A stretch of DNA of 24,774 bases, from contig DKYJ01000048.1 in NCBI GenBank assembly GCA_002493305.1, positions 2,102 to 26,875 of the forward strand, read 5' to 3'. This DNA comes from Clostridiales bacterium UBA7103. GTDB taxonomy: Bacteria; Bacillota; Clostridia; Oscillospirales; Oscillospiraceae. The notes beneath the pieces are model-generated. The model did not search any database and was not told where the DNA came from. It saw nothing but the letters and a program-made list of their open reading frames with translations. The translations under genes were made by a program, and so were the position numbers. Positions 7,236 to 15,128 of this stretch are shown in pieces (position 1 is the stretch's first letter; each line of letters opens with the position of its first letter).

Positions 7236-7275
7236 GAAAAATATCCGCCGAAAAGCATTAATGCTCTCCGGCGGA
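7231..7275 (-). terminator. Terminator of the DUF4914 transcript
   Basis: Minus strand: TCCGCCG/CGGCGGA outer stem (7269-7275 with 7244-7250) around an inner AGCATTAATGCT palindrome, followed by TATTTTTCTTGTTATT. It lies about 200 nt after the stop codon. Confidence 0.65.
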
Positions 7276-7475
7276 GTTTTGTTGATCATAAAGCCTCGCA
7301 GAGTTCGCCGCAGCAGCGGCGAATAATTTTTTATCGTTTTCTGCGGTGGAGTGTACGTCGCAGAAAACCCTTCTAAGGCTGCAGGGTGTGGAATTTGTGC
7401 GCCTTTGGCACACAGATTATGCGCGCAGCAGACTGCACCCTCTTTGGTGAGAAAGCCTGTGGCTTTTCCTCCAGA
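7276..7475. other. 200-bp 3' untranslated stretch with a hairpin
   Basis: No gene is visible. A perfect 10-bp inverted repeat GTTTTCTGCG (7336-7345) / CGCAGAAAAC (7359-7368) is present. Neither strand has a proper T-tract behind it, so it is not a clear terminator. This stretch is probably the long 3' UTR of the DUF4914 gene. Confidence 0.4.
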
Positions 7476-9374
7476 TCATTTTATATTGTTCATGGGGGTG
7501 AGCTTCAGATACTCCTCCAGCGGGGCATCGCTCATGCACAGCTCGATGATCTGCCTGCCCATGGGGTCAAGCTCATCGGTCAGGTACTGCTCAAGCTGCT
7601 CCTTGAAAAAATCAGTGAGTATCTTCGCGCCCTTGTCGTAGCCCTCAAAGCCGAGCTTTGACTGAAGCTCAGGCCGAAGGAAGGTCTGACGGACATACTG
7701 TCCGTCTATCTTCATTTCGTCCAGAGAGTAGCCGAACAGGGGGCAGCGGGACTCGACAAGGTGCTTGCGGCGCACAGTGCCGCCGCGGCGGGCAAGATAT
7801 TCGCGGGTGAGCCACTCGCCCATAAAGCCCACATGATAGGCGCCGATATACTGGTTGGGGATCAGGATATTCAGGGTTTTGGGAGCGTCCAGCATCTGCT
7901 TCAGGAGCATGTTGGCTTGAGTGACCTTTCTGCCGGTGGCAAAGGGCCAGTAGGATCCAACACCCTCGGCCTTGAGCCCGCTGCCGGCATTGGAGTCAGC
8001 GATGGAGGGGTTCTTGAAGCCTCTGGGGGATATAAGCCGCCAGAGCCACGCGATGGACACCGGCACGAACTGAACCATGCCCATAACGCCGTAGTTTGGA
8101 GCCATGACGGTGGAGGGCGGCATACGAACGCCGAAGGAGCGCACATCGACCTCCTGCGGCTCATTTCCTGGGATGATGTTCTTTATCATATCACGGGGAA
8201 TGATGACGCGGGGATTTGTGCAGGGCTTGCCCGTGGAATCCATGACATGCTCCCAGATAAGGCAGGTAGCACCGGGGGTTCCGTCCATATTGAAAAACTC
8301 CAAAGGCTCAGAGGGGTGTATGCTTATGCGCTCATACTCGGGGTTATTGCCGTAGCTGGTGTCCCCGTCCATGCGCAAAAACCAACCGTCCTCAGCGTCG
8401 GCAATGACCAGATGGCCGGAATCATTCTGCATATCCTTGTGGGCAAGGATCATATCGTCGGCAATGGGATGGATCTTACAGGTCTCGCCCATGCTCAGGT
8501 AATATTTCTCACCGCTGACGGTGTGGGTACCGAGAAGGATCTTATCCCCTTCCTTGTGTATCTCCTCCAGCATCTCGCTCTTGCCGCCGCCGGACGCGCC
8601 CTCGTGCATGAACACGACCTCGTTTTCATAGGGGGACTCAAGCATGGCGGCGGAGGCGTGGTTGGTTATCCAGCCCTCGTTCTCTCCGATGTCCAGCAGC
8701 ATTGAGAACACGCCCTTTTTCGCGGAGGGGCCGGGATAGAGGTTATAGGAAAACACCTCGTGGAGGTTTTCGCTGCGGTTGTGGACAACGACCTGCTTGC
8801 CGTTGAAGTGAGTATGTCTGAATGGCGGGGCCACATATATGATGGCTCGGGGGGTATAGTTCTCCTGCACATCATAGATGCTCACAAAGCCCTGCATATT
8901 AGCGAGGGACAGGGCAAAAAACGCGGCATTCACCGGGCATATCATCAGGCTGTCATAGCCATAATACTTGCCGCCTGCGTGGAAGGGCAGCACAATAAGC
9001 TGCTGCTCGCCCAGCCAGTCCATGGTCTCCTTGCGCAGAGAAGAAAACTCATAACCGTAGACATCTTTAAAGCGGGGCTTATCCGTGGGCAGGTCATCGC
9101 CTATGCGCATACAGTCCGGATCACGGCGGCGCATATAGTCCTCCATGAAATTGACCACCGGGCCGTTTTTGCAGCGCAGCACCTCAGCCTCCTTACAGAT
9201 GCCCATGCCCGCGATGGGGTAGGTCACATCGTAGCGTGAGCTGTGAGTGGGGCCAAAGCACATCTCCAAAAGCTGATCCTTGGATTCCGGATAGCAGATA
9301 ACATGGGTATTTTTAAGCACTTCTGCCAGATCATCGGGCAGATTAAACCTGTTTAAATACAAATCTGTGAACAA
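7476..9374 (-). CDS. DUF4914-family protein with PEP-carboxykinase-like P-loop
   Basis: Large soluble protein, 632 aa, whose length and sequence fit DUF4914. The start is a TTG at 9374, placed 9 nt after AAGAAGGAG; the TTG at 9383 touches the ribosome binding site and is unlikely. Around residues 258-266 lies a P-loop, EGASGGGKSEM. About 60 residues later IADAEDGWFLRMDGDTSYG occupies the place of the D-D-E-x-G-W metal/nucleotide segment of ATP-type PEP carboxykinase. The order of motifs therefore suggests a PEPCK/HPr-kinase-fold nucleotide-binding enzyme. It is not a canonical PckA: the classical oxaloacetate-site motifs are not visible and the overall sequence differs. The reaction is unknown. 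It is monocistronic with a good promoter and its own terminator. Confidence 0.8.
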   Translation of the reverse strand: MFTDLYLNRFNLPDDLAEVLKNTHVICYPESKDQLLEMCFGPTHSSRYDVTYPIAGMGICKEAEVLRCKNGPVVNFMEDYMRRRDPDCMRIGDDLPTDKPRFKDVYGYEFSSLRKETMDWLGEQQLIVLPFHAGGKYYGYDSLMICPVNAAFFALSLANMQGFVSIYDVQENYTPRAIIYVAPPFRHTHFNGKQVVVHNRSENLHEVFSYNLYPGPSAKKGVFSMLLDIGENEGWITNHASAAMLESPYENEVVFMHEGASGGGKSEMLEEIHKEGDKILLGTHTVSGEKYYLSMGETCKIHPIADDMILAHKDMQNDSGHLVIADAEDGWFLRMDGDTSYGNNPEYERISIHPSEPLEFFNMDGTPGATCLIWEHVMDSTGKPCTNPRVIIPRDMIKNIIPGNEPQEVDVRSFGVRMPPSTVMAPNYGVMGMVQFVPVSIAWLWRLISPRGFKNPSIADSNAGSGLKAEGVGSYWPFATGRKVTQANMLLKQMLDAPKTLNILIPNQYIGAYHVGFMGEWLTREYLARRGGTVRRKHLVESRCPLFGYSLDEMKIDGQYVRQTFLRPELQSKLGFEGYDKGAKILTDFFKEQLEQYLTDELDPMGRQIIELCMSDAPLEEYLKLTPMNNIK

Positions 9375-9441
9375 TTTACGCAACTCCTTCTTTTAGTGAC
9401 GGGCAGAACCGGGATTCCGCCGATCTTGTTAATTTTTTCAT

Positions 9442-9470
9442 ATTTTACCATGAAAATCGTTTTTCTTCAA
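9442..9470 (-). promoter_or_regulatory. Promoter of the DUF4914 gene
   Basis: Minus strand: TTGAAG (9465-9470), 17-bp spacer, TAAAAT (9442-9447). Transcription would start near 9435, with a leader of about 60 nt. Confidence 0.65.
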
Positions 9471-9596
9471 CGAACAAAAGTCACACAAATGCGTCTGAAA
9501 ACTCGTTTCAATTTAGCGTATTATGTACATTTTCTACAATGTAAATACGCGCGATAGGCTTTTATCCTCCAGTCTCGGATTATTTTTTATTTTCTA

Positions 9597-9625
9597 TTGA
9601 CATGTCTCCCGAATATTGTTAGAAT
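9597..9625 (+). promoter_or_regulatory. Strong sigma-A promoter of the structured leader RNA / pot operon
   Basis: TTGACA (9597-9602, perfect) and TAGAAT (9620-9625, one mismatch) are separated by 17 bp. The inferred start is about 9632. It is the only convincing plus-strand promoter between 9480 and potA. Confidence 0.85.
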
Positions 9626-9631
9626 GAGTCG

Positions 9632-9966
9632 TCTCAATTGGATGAGTTTATCCGAAGCAAGATGCGACCGCTGTCGCAAGACAGCCAAGGCCAGACGGAC
9701 AGCCGGGTCGAATGCCGAGAACCGCCGGTGCGGTGGCAACTTCTGTTGCCTTATTGATTGAGTTAAAAGCTCAAGTTTTATAAGTTGGTAACTATAAACC
9801 AGTGCTTGCAGAGCATACAAACTTGTGAAATGGTCAATAAGAGTAGTAAAAGTAATCTTTGCTATATAGACTCTCAAACCCATTGGGATCATCACGGCCC
9901 TTTAACGCGGGTCGGCTTGTGATTTTTCAAGGCACTGTATGTATCTGCATACGGTGTCTTTTTTTT
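9632..9966 (+). ncRNA. Highly structured leader or stand-alone RNA upstream of the polyamine transporter
   Basis: About 335 nt without a credible reading frame, running from a strong promoter to an intrinsic terminator. Helices found by eye: 9640-9653 (GGAT/ATCC); a branched domain closed by CGACC 9665-9669 with GGTCG 9706-9710 and containing CTGTC-GCAA-GACAG (9671-9684); ACCGC/GCGGT (9721-9734); GGCAAC-TTCT-GTTGCC (9735-9750); a long-range 9-bp helix 9751-9759 with 9832-9840; inside it CAAGTTT 9772-9778 with AAACTTG 9819-9825; inside that two hairpins (9786-9801 and 9802-9816). A further hairpin pairs ATCAC 9891-9895 with GTGAT 9919-9923, followed by the terminator. I cannot assign it to any riboswitch class I know. 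It does not show the signatures of SRP RNA, tmRNA, RNase P, T-box, cobalamin, TPP, lysine, SAM or M-box. It could be a riboswitch/attenuator for potABC(D) or an independent ncRNA. Confidence 0.65.
9931..9966 (+). terminator. Intrinsic terminator at the end of the leader RNA
   Basis: An 11-bp stem with two G-U pairs (9931-9941 and 9948-9958), loop TATCTG, followed directly by eight T residues. It ends about 10 nt before the Shine-Dalgarno of potA, so full termination would silence the transporter. Confidence 0.85.
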
Positions 9967-9987
9967 GGAAAATTTGGAGGGTCGGCC

Positions 9988-11106
9988 ATGAAAAAAATAA
10001 TTGAGCTTAGAAATGTCAGTAAGTCCTTCGATGGGGAGACCGTTCTGGACAAGATAAACCTGGATATATATGACAATGAGTTTTTAACGCTCCTCGGCCC
10101 CTCCGGCTGCGGAAAAACAACGACTTTGCGGCTTATCGGCGGCTTTGAGAGCGCCGACGAGGGCGATATAATTTTCATGGGTGAGCGTATAAACGATGTG
10201 CCGCCGCACAAGCGCAATGTAAACACCGTTTTCCAGCGCTACGCTCTGTTCCCCCACCTGAATGTGTATGAGAATGTGGCCTTCCCCCTGCGCGAAAAGC
10301 GGGTGGACTCCGATGAGATCGACCGCCGCGTGAGTGAGATGCTCTCCATGGTCGCGCTGACAGGCTTTGAGCGCAGGAGCGTTACAAGTCTCTCCGGCGG
10401 GCAGCAGCAGCGCGTGGCCATAGCCCGCGCCCTTATCAGCAGCCCCAAGGTGCTGCTGCTGGATGAGCCTCTTGCCGCACTTGATCTGAAGCTGCGCAAG
10501 GATATGCAGCAGGAGCTAAAAAAGATACAGAAGGCCACGGGGATCACCTTCGTCTTTGTCACGCACGATCAGGAGGAAGCTCTGTCCATGTCCGATACGG
10601 TGGTGGTCATGTCTGAGGGGCGCATACAGCAGATAGGCACGGCCATAGACATATATAACGAGCCGCAGAACGCTTTTGTGGCGGACTTTATCGGTGAAAG
10701 CAATATCCTTGACGGGATAATGCTTGAAGACCGCCGTGTGGCCTTCTCCGGGCATGTTTTTGACTGCGTTGACGCGGGCTTTGAAAAGAGGGAGCCCGTC
10801 GACGTGGTGGTTCGCCCTGAGGATGTGGACATCGTGCCGGAGGATAGGGGCATGCTCAGGGGTGTTGTCACCTCTGTCACCTTCCTCGGCGTCCATTACG
10901 AGATCATAGTTGACATCAACGGCTTCAAATGGATGATCCAGACCACGGACTTTGTGGATGTAGACGAGCGTATCGGCCTTTATATCGAGCCTGACGCTAT
11001 TCATATAATGAAAAAATCCCAGTATTCCGGAATGTACGGGGACTATTCCTCCTTCTCCAACGAGCTGGACGAGCTGTCCGATGCGGAAAGTGAGCCGGAA
11101 GAATGA
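9988..11106 (+). CDS. potA: Polyamine (spermidine/putrescine) ABC transporter ATP-binding protein
   Basis: ATPase subunit that powers polyamine import, cytoplasmic and bound to PotB/PotC; 372 aa. The start at 9988 follows GGAGGG; the longer frame runs back into the leader RNA and is not used. Walker A GPSGCGKTT is at residues 37-45, the ABC signature LSGGQQQ at 135-141, Walker B LLLDEP at about 156-161, and the H-loop in FVFVTHDQEEAL. A C-terminal TOBE-type regulatory domain follows (residues about 240-350). An acidic tail (ELDELSDAESEPEE) is a small oddity. The stop overlaps the ATG of potB. The assignment to polyamines comes from the PotD-like domain of the operon's last gene. Expression probably depends on passing the upstream terminator. 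Confidence 0.92.
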   Translation: MKKIIELRNVSKSFDGETVLDKINLDIYDNEFLTLLGPSGCGKTTTLRLIGGFESADEGDIIFMGERINDVPPHKRNVNTVFQRYALFPHLNVYENVAFPLREKRVDSDEIDRRVSEMLSMVALTGFERRSVTSLSGGQQQRVAIARALISSPKVLLLDEPLAALDLKLRKDMQQELKKIQKATGITFVFVTHDQEEALSMSDTVVVMSEGRIQQIGTAIDIYNEPQNAFVADFIGESNILDGIMLEDRRVAFSGHVFDCVDAGFEKREPVDVVVRPEDVDIVPEDRGMLRGVVTSVTFLGVHYEIIVDINGFKWMIQTTDFVDVDERIGLYIEPDAIHIMKKSQYSGMYGDYSSFSNELDELSDAESEPEE

Positions 11107-11984
11107 AAAAGGAGCGTATTGCCCGCAAAAACGGGCTTCTTGAAAAGCTCATATTGGCACCATACTCGATTTGGGCGGCGCTGTTTATTGTGGTTCCGCT
11201 CATATTCGTGGCCTATTACGCCTTTACTGACCAGAGCTTCAATTTCACATTTGATAACATCAGCCGCTTTTTCACCGCCACTTCAACTGTTACAGATGAA
11301 AGCGGTTCGGAAAGAGAGGTATACACCTATCTGCTTATCTTCTGGCGCTCGTTTAAGCTGGCAGTTATATCCACGCTTATCTGCCTTTTGATGGGCTACC
11401 CTGCCGCATATATTATATCACGCTGCACGCCAAAGGTTCAGCAGGTCATGATAACCCTTATCATGATACCTATGTGGATGAATTTCCTCATCCGCACCTA
11501 TGCATGGATGACGATTTTGCAGGACACCGGCATTTTTAACGGTATATTGGGTCTGCTGGGTCTGCCGTCTATCCACATCATCGGCACGGAGGCGGCGGTG
11601 GTCATCGGCATGGTGTATGACTATTTTCCATATATGATCCTGCCAATTTATTCCGTCATGGCAAAGATGGACATTAAGCTCATAGAGGCGGCAAGGGATC
11701 TGGGCTGCAACAGTCTTGGCGTTTTGCGCCGCGTCATTTTCCCGCTGAGCCTACCAGGTGTCATCTCCGGCATAACTATGGTGCTTATCCCCTCCATCAG
11801 CACCTTTTACATCTCCCAGAAACTTGGCAATGGCAGATTTTACCTGATAGGTGATGCGATCGAGGGTCAGTATGTGGCGAACAACCTGCACTTTGCAGCT
11901 GCTATCGCCTTTATCATGATGGTGGTGCTTCTTGCGTGCATGGCGCTTATGCAGCGCGGCGCAAGAAAGCGCGCCGCGGCGTAA
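11103..11984 (+). CDS. potB: Polyamine ABC transporter permease PotB
   Basis: Integral membrane channel subunit, 293 aa, about six transmembrane helices beginning with LAPYSIWAALFIVVPLIFVA. The cytoplasmic EAA loop that contacts PotA is IEAARDLGCNSLGVLRRVIF-PLSLPG in the C-terminal third. Its ATG overlaps the potA stop (ATGA), giving translational coupling. After its TAA there are 15 bp containing GGGGAGGCGGAGG, the ribosome binding site of the next gene. Family members transport spermidine and putrescine; the PotD-like domain downstream supports that substrate class. Confidence 0.92.
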   Translation: MKKERIARKNGLLEKLILAPYSIWAALFIVVPLIFVAYYAFTDQSFNFTFDNISRFFTATSTVTDESGSEREVYTYLLIFWRSFKLAVISTLICLLMGYPAAYIISRCTPKVQQVMITLIMIPMWMNFLIRTYAWMTILQDTGIFNGILGLLGLPSIHIIGTEAAVVIGMVYDYFPYMILPIYSVMAKMDIKLIEAARDLGCNSLGVLRRVIFPLSLPGVISGITMVLIPSISTFYISQKLGNGRFYLIGDAIEGQYVANNLHFAAAIAFIMMVVLLACMALMQRGARKRAAA

Positions 11985-11999
11985 GGGGAGGCGGAGGAA

Positions 12000-13928
12000 A
12001 TGAAAACTGCTTCAAAAATCTATACCGCGATCATTATGATCTTTCTCTTCGCGCCCATCGCGATCCTTCTGGTGTTCTCCTTTAATGAAGGCAAGAGCCT
12101 CTCCGTGTTTTCCGGTTTTTCACTGTATTGGTATAAGGAGCTCTTTCGTGACACGGATACGCTTATCACCGTCAAAAACACTCTGGTGCTGGCGCTGAGT
12201 GCCTCCGCTATCTCCACCATTATGGGCACGGCCGCCGCTGTGGGCATCGACAGGCTCAAAAACCGCTATCTGCGCGCCGCAATGGACACCGTTACAAATA
12301 TTCCCATGATAAACCCGGATATCATTACCGGTATATCTCTGATGCTGATGTTCGTTTTCGCGGGGCGGCTTTTCGGCATGTCCGCGAGCCTAAGCTTCTG
12401 GTCGATGCTCATCGCCCATGTGACCTTCTGCCTGCCCTATGTTATTTTGCAGGTGCTTCCAAAGCTCCGGCAGATGGACAGATCCCTGCCGGAAGCGGCG
12501 ATGGACTTGGGCTGTACACCTTTCAAAGCCTTTCTAAAGGTGGAGATACCGGAAATACTGCCCGGCGTCGTCACCGGCATGATAATGGCCTTCACTCTGT
12601 CTCTTGATGACTTTGTGATAAGCTATTTTACCGCGGGCAACGGCTTCCAGACTTTGCCCATTCGCATATACAGCATGACCAAAAAGACCGTCACGCCAAA
12701 GATGTACGCTTTGGCGACCATTATCTTTTTTGTGATCCTTGCCCTGCTGCTGGTGTCTAACCTTGCCGACAGTGACGGGGAGGCAAAGCCCCGCAAGGCG
12801 AAAAGAAGCTCAAAGCGCTGGCAGAAGGTGCTCTTCCCGGTGCTTGCAGCAGCCCTTGTGTGCTTTGTGCTAATAAAGAGCAGCGCCAGGAGCAGGGAGC
12901 TCGTGCTCAATGTGTATAACTGGGGTGAGTATATTTCCGACGGCTCAGAAGATTCTTTTGACACCGTGCGGGAGTTTGAGCAGTGGTATCATGAAACCTA
13001 CGGCCAACGGGTGAAGGTCAATTATGACACCTACGCCAGCAATGAGGATATGTATAACCGCATAGCTGGTGGCGCTGTCAGCTATGATGTTATCATTCCC
13101 TCAGACTATATGGTGCAGCGCATGGCAAACGAAGGTCTGCTCCTGCCGCTGGATTTTGAAAATATCCCGAACTATGAGTATATCAGCGATGACTTCCGCG
13201 GCCTGTATTATGACAGCGAAAATATCTATTCCATTCCCTACACCTACGGCGTGGTAGGCATTATCTACAACGCCAACACCGTTGACGAGGCGGACGCTGT
13301 GGATTGGGACTTGATGTGGAACGAAAAATACGCCGGGGATATTCTGCAATTCAACAATCCCCGGGACGCTTTCGGCACCGCGCAATACCGTCTGGGGCTG
13401 GACGTGAACGACACTGCCCCCGCCCTCTGGGACATGGCGGCGGCGGAGCTCAAGCTTCAAAACCCCCTTGTAAAAAGCTATGTCATGGACGAGATATATA
13501 ATATGCTCGAGGCGGGCGAGGCATCTATCGGCGCGTACTACGCCGGAGACTATTTTACTATGCTGGACGCTCAGGCCGAAGATGTGGACTTACGGTTTTA
13601 TTACCCCGAACGCACCAACTATTTTATAGACGCCATGTGTATCCCGAGCTGCTGCGGCAATAAGGAGCTGGCGGAGATTTTCATAAATTACATGCTCTCT
13701 GAGGAGCCGGCCATAGCCAACGCCGAGTATATCTACTACGCCTCCCCCAACGCTCTTGTGTATAACAGTGAGGTGTACAAGGAGGACATAGGCGAAGAGG
13801 CCGTGGAAATCCTCTACCCTGACAACGGCAGCTTCAAGGAGCGCTATAACGAGTTTGCATACCGGAACCTTGATCAGAACGCCCTCGATTATATGACCAA
13901 GCTCTGGGAAGATCTGAAAATCAACTAA
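12000..13928 (+). CDS. Fused polyamine permease PotC and substrate-binding protein PotD
   Basis: One 642-residue chain carries two transporter subunits. Residues 1-255 are PotC: six hydrophobic helices with the EAA motif PEAAMDLGCTPFKAFLKVEI at 164-183. A basic linker (KPRKAKRSSKRWQK, about 263-276) leads into an extra transmembrane helix at 277-293, which would carry the chain across the membrane. Residues 301-642 are PotD-like, starting with the hallmark VYNWGEYI, then VNYDTYASNEDMYNRI, VIIPSDYMVQRM and IPYTYGVVGIIYN. The binding protein is thus permanently tethered rather than a lipoprotein. No frameshift or internal stop is present, so this is a real fusion. Separate potC and potD are the norm in well-studied bacteria. 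A strong terminator follows immediately. Confidence 0.93.
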   Translation: MKTASKIYTAIIMIFLFAPIAILLVFSFNEGKSLSVFSGFSLYWYKELFRDTDTLITVKNTLVLALSASAISTIMGTAAAVGIDRLKNRYLRAAMDTVTNIPMINPDIITGISLMLMFVFAGRLFGMSASLSFWSMLIAHVTFCLPYVILQVLPKLRQMDRSLPEAAMDLGCTPFKAFLKVEIPEILPGVVTGMIMAFTLSLDDFVISYFTAGNGFQTLPIRIYSMTKKTVTPKMYALATIIFFVILALLLVSNLADSDGEAKPRKAKRSSKRWQKVLFPVLAAALVCFVLIKSSARSRELVLNVYNWGEYISDGSEDSFDTVREFEQWYHETYGQRVKVNYDTYASNEDMYNRIAGGAVSYDVIIPSDYMVQRMANEGLLLPLDFENIPNYEYISDDFRGLYYDSENIYSIPYTYGVVGIIYNANTVDEADAVDWDLMWNEKYAGDILQFNNPRDAFGTAQYRLGLDVNDTAPALWDMAAAELKLQNPLVKSYVMDEIYNMLEAGEASIGAYYAGDYFTMLDAQAEDVDLRFYYPERTNYFIDAMCIPSCCGNKELAEIFINYMLSEEPAIANAEYIYYASPNALVYNSEVYKEDIGEEAVEILYPDNGSFKERYNEFAYRNLDQNALDYMTKLWEDLKIN

Positions 13929-13929
13929 A

Positions 13930-13958
13930 AAAACAACCCCACCGGGGTTGTTTTTTTT
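13930..13958 (+). terminator. Terminator of the pot operon
   Basis: AACAACCCC (13932-13940), loop ACC, GGGGTTGTT (13944-13952), then a T-tract to 13958, starting directly after the TAA stop. Confidence 0.9.
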
Positions 13959-14023
13959 GCGAAGTAACTTTACATAATATAGTTTGCAATAATTTAATTA
14001 ACATAAACTATACAGAAAAGTCT

Positions 14024-14052
14024 GCATATCCTCCATTATTTGAGGAATACTA
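14024..14052 (+). promoter_or_regulatory. Candidate sigma-G promoter of spoVAD-spoVAE
   Basis: GCATA (14024-14028), 17-bp spacer, AATACTA (14046-14052). This fits the forespore sigma-G pattern (GnATR, then CATnnTA) with one mismatch at the first -10 base. spoVA genes are known sigma-G targets, which strengthens the call. Confidence 0.6.
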
Positions 14053-14063
14053 TCCTCGACTTC

Positions 14064-14081
14064 AAGCGCAGTCCTGCGCTT
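14064..14081 (+). other. Hairpin in the spoVAD leader
   Basis: AAGCGC-AGTCCT-GCGCTT can extend through TTC/GAA on both sides with a small bulge. It lies between the promoter and the ribosome binding site GAGAGGAAAA and could stabilise the mRNA. No T-tract follows. Confidence 0.45.
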
Positions 14082-14103
14082 TTGAAAGAGAGGAAAAGCT
14101 TCC

Positions 14104-15117
14104 ATGTTCAAACGCCTCGGAAAACAGACCGTACAACTCCCCTCCCAGCCGGTCATTACATCTTATGCCGCAGTCGGCGGCAAGAAAGAGGGCGACGGGC
14201 CGCTGAAAGCGGGCTTTGACGCTATCTCGGCTGACTCCTACTTTGGGGAAAAAACCTGGGAGCGGGCGGAGAGCAGCATGATACGCCAGTGCTTTTCCGC
14301 CGCCTGTGATAAAGCGAAAATCTCTCCCTCCTGCCTTGACTATATTCTCTCCGGAGATCTTTTGAACCAGTGTGTCAGTTCCGCCTTCGCAATGAAGGAC
14401 AGCGGTGTGCCCTACTTTGGATTGTACGGTGCCTGCTCCACCATGGCTGAGGGTCTGAGCCTTGGGGCTATGCTCATCGACGGTGGCTATGCAAACCTTG
14501 TCTGCGCAACTACCGGCTCACACTTTTGTTCGGCAGAGCGTCAGTACCGCTTCCCACTTGAATACGGCGGCCAGCGTACCCCCACCTCTCAATGGACAGT
14601 AACTGGTGCGGGCTCCGTTATCGTCACAAACCTTGCCGAGGGCATCGCCGTCACCCATGTGACCTCCGGCACAATAGTTGACGCGGGCATAAAGGACGCG
14701 AACAATATGGGCGCAGCCATGGCCCCCGCCGCCTATGAGACGCTGAAAGCTCACTTTACCGACACCGGGCGCGAACCGGATTATTACGACGCGATCTTTA
14801 CCGGCGACCTGGGGAAGCTTGGCCGGGATACCGTGCAGGCGCTGTTCCGGGAAAACGGCGTGTATCTGGGGCCGACCTATATGGACTGCGGCGTGCTGAT
14901 CTATGATATTGCGGCACAGGATGTCCACGCAGGAGGTTCCGGCTGTGGCTGCTTTGCCTCGGTGCTTGGTGCGCATATCCTTCCAGGCATGGCCAAAGGC
15001 ATCTGGAAAAAAGTGCTTGTGGCCGCCACCGGCGCGCTCATGTCTCCCACCAGTTTTCAGCAGGGTGACAGCATACCCGGCATCTGCCATGCCGTAGCGC
15101 TTGAAATGAAAGGATAA
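14104..15117 (+). CDS. spoVAD: Stage V sporulation protein AD
   Basis: Component of the SpoVA channel that moves calcium dipicolinate into the forespore and releases it at germination; SpoVAD is the DPA-binding, thiolase-fold subunit at the inner spore membrane. 337 aa, the normal length. Thiolase-like features are seen: LYGACSTMAEGLSLGAMLI with the nucleophile-like Cys, GSHFCSAERQYRFPLEYG and the C-terminal GAGSV/GGSGCGC glycine-rich loops. The start at 14104 follows GAGAGGAAAAGC. spoVAE follows after 11 bp. spoVAC, usually directly upstream, is absent; the preceding gene is the pot transporter. The gene marks the organism as a spore former. Confidence 0.95.
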   Translation: MFKRLGKQTVQLPSQPVITSYAAVGGKKEGDGPLKAGFDAISADSYFGEKTWERAESSMIRQCFSAACDKAKISPSCLDYILSGDLLNQCVSSAFAMKDSGVPYFGLYGACSTMAEGLSLGAMLIDGGYANLVCATTGSHFCSAERQYRFPLEYGGQRTPTSQWTVTGAGSVIVTNLAEGIAVTHVTSGTIVDAGIKDANNMGAAMAPAAYETLKAHFTDTGREPDYYDAIFTGDLGKLGRDTVQALFRENGVYLGPTYMDCGVLIYDIAAQDVHAGGSGCGCFASVLGAHILPGMAKGIWKKVLVAATGALMSPTSFQQGDSIPGICHAVALEMKG

Positions 15118-15128
15118 AATCGTGGAAC

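Noticed and set aside
7761..8705. 314-codon open frame on the plus strand
   Set aside because: It is antisense to the DUF4914 gene, with no ribosome binding site and a protein without recognisable motifs.
7476..9374. Annotation as PEP carboxykinase (pckA)
   Set aside because: The P-loop and acidic segment are similar in order, but length, overall sequence and missing oxaloacetate-site motifs fit DUF4914 better.
9587..9895. 102-codon open frame on the minus strand
   Set aside because: It covers the structured RNA, has no ribosome binding site and no motif; the opposite strand has the strong promoter and terminator.
9632..9930. SRP RNA, because CAGCCAAGGC resembles part of 4.5S RNA
   Set aside because: The universally conserved GGAAGGAAGCAGC apical motif is missing and the overall helix arrangement differs.
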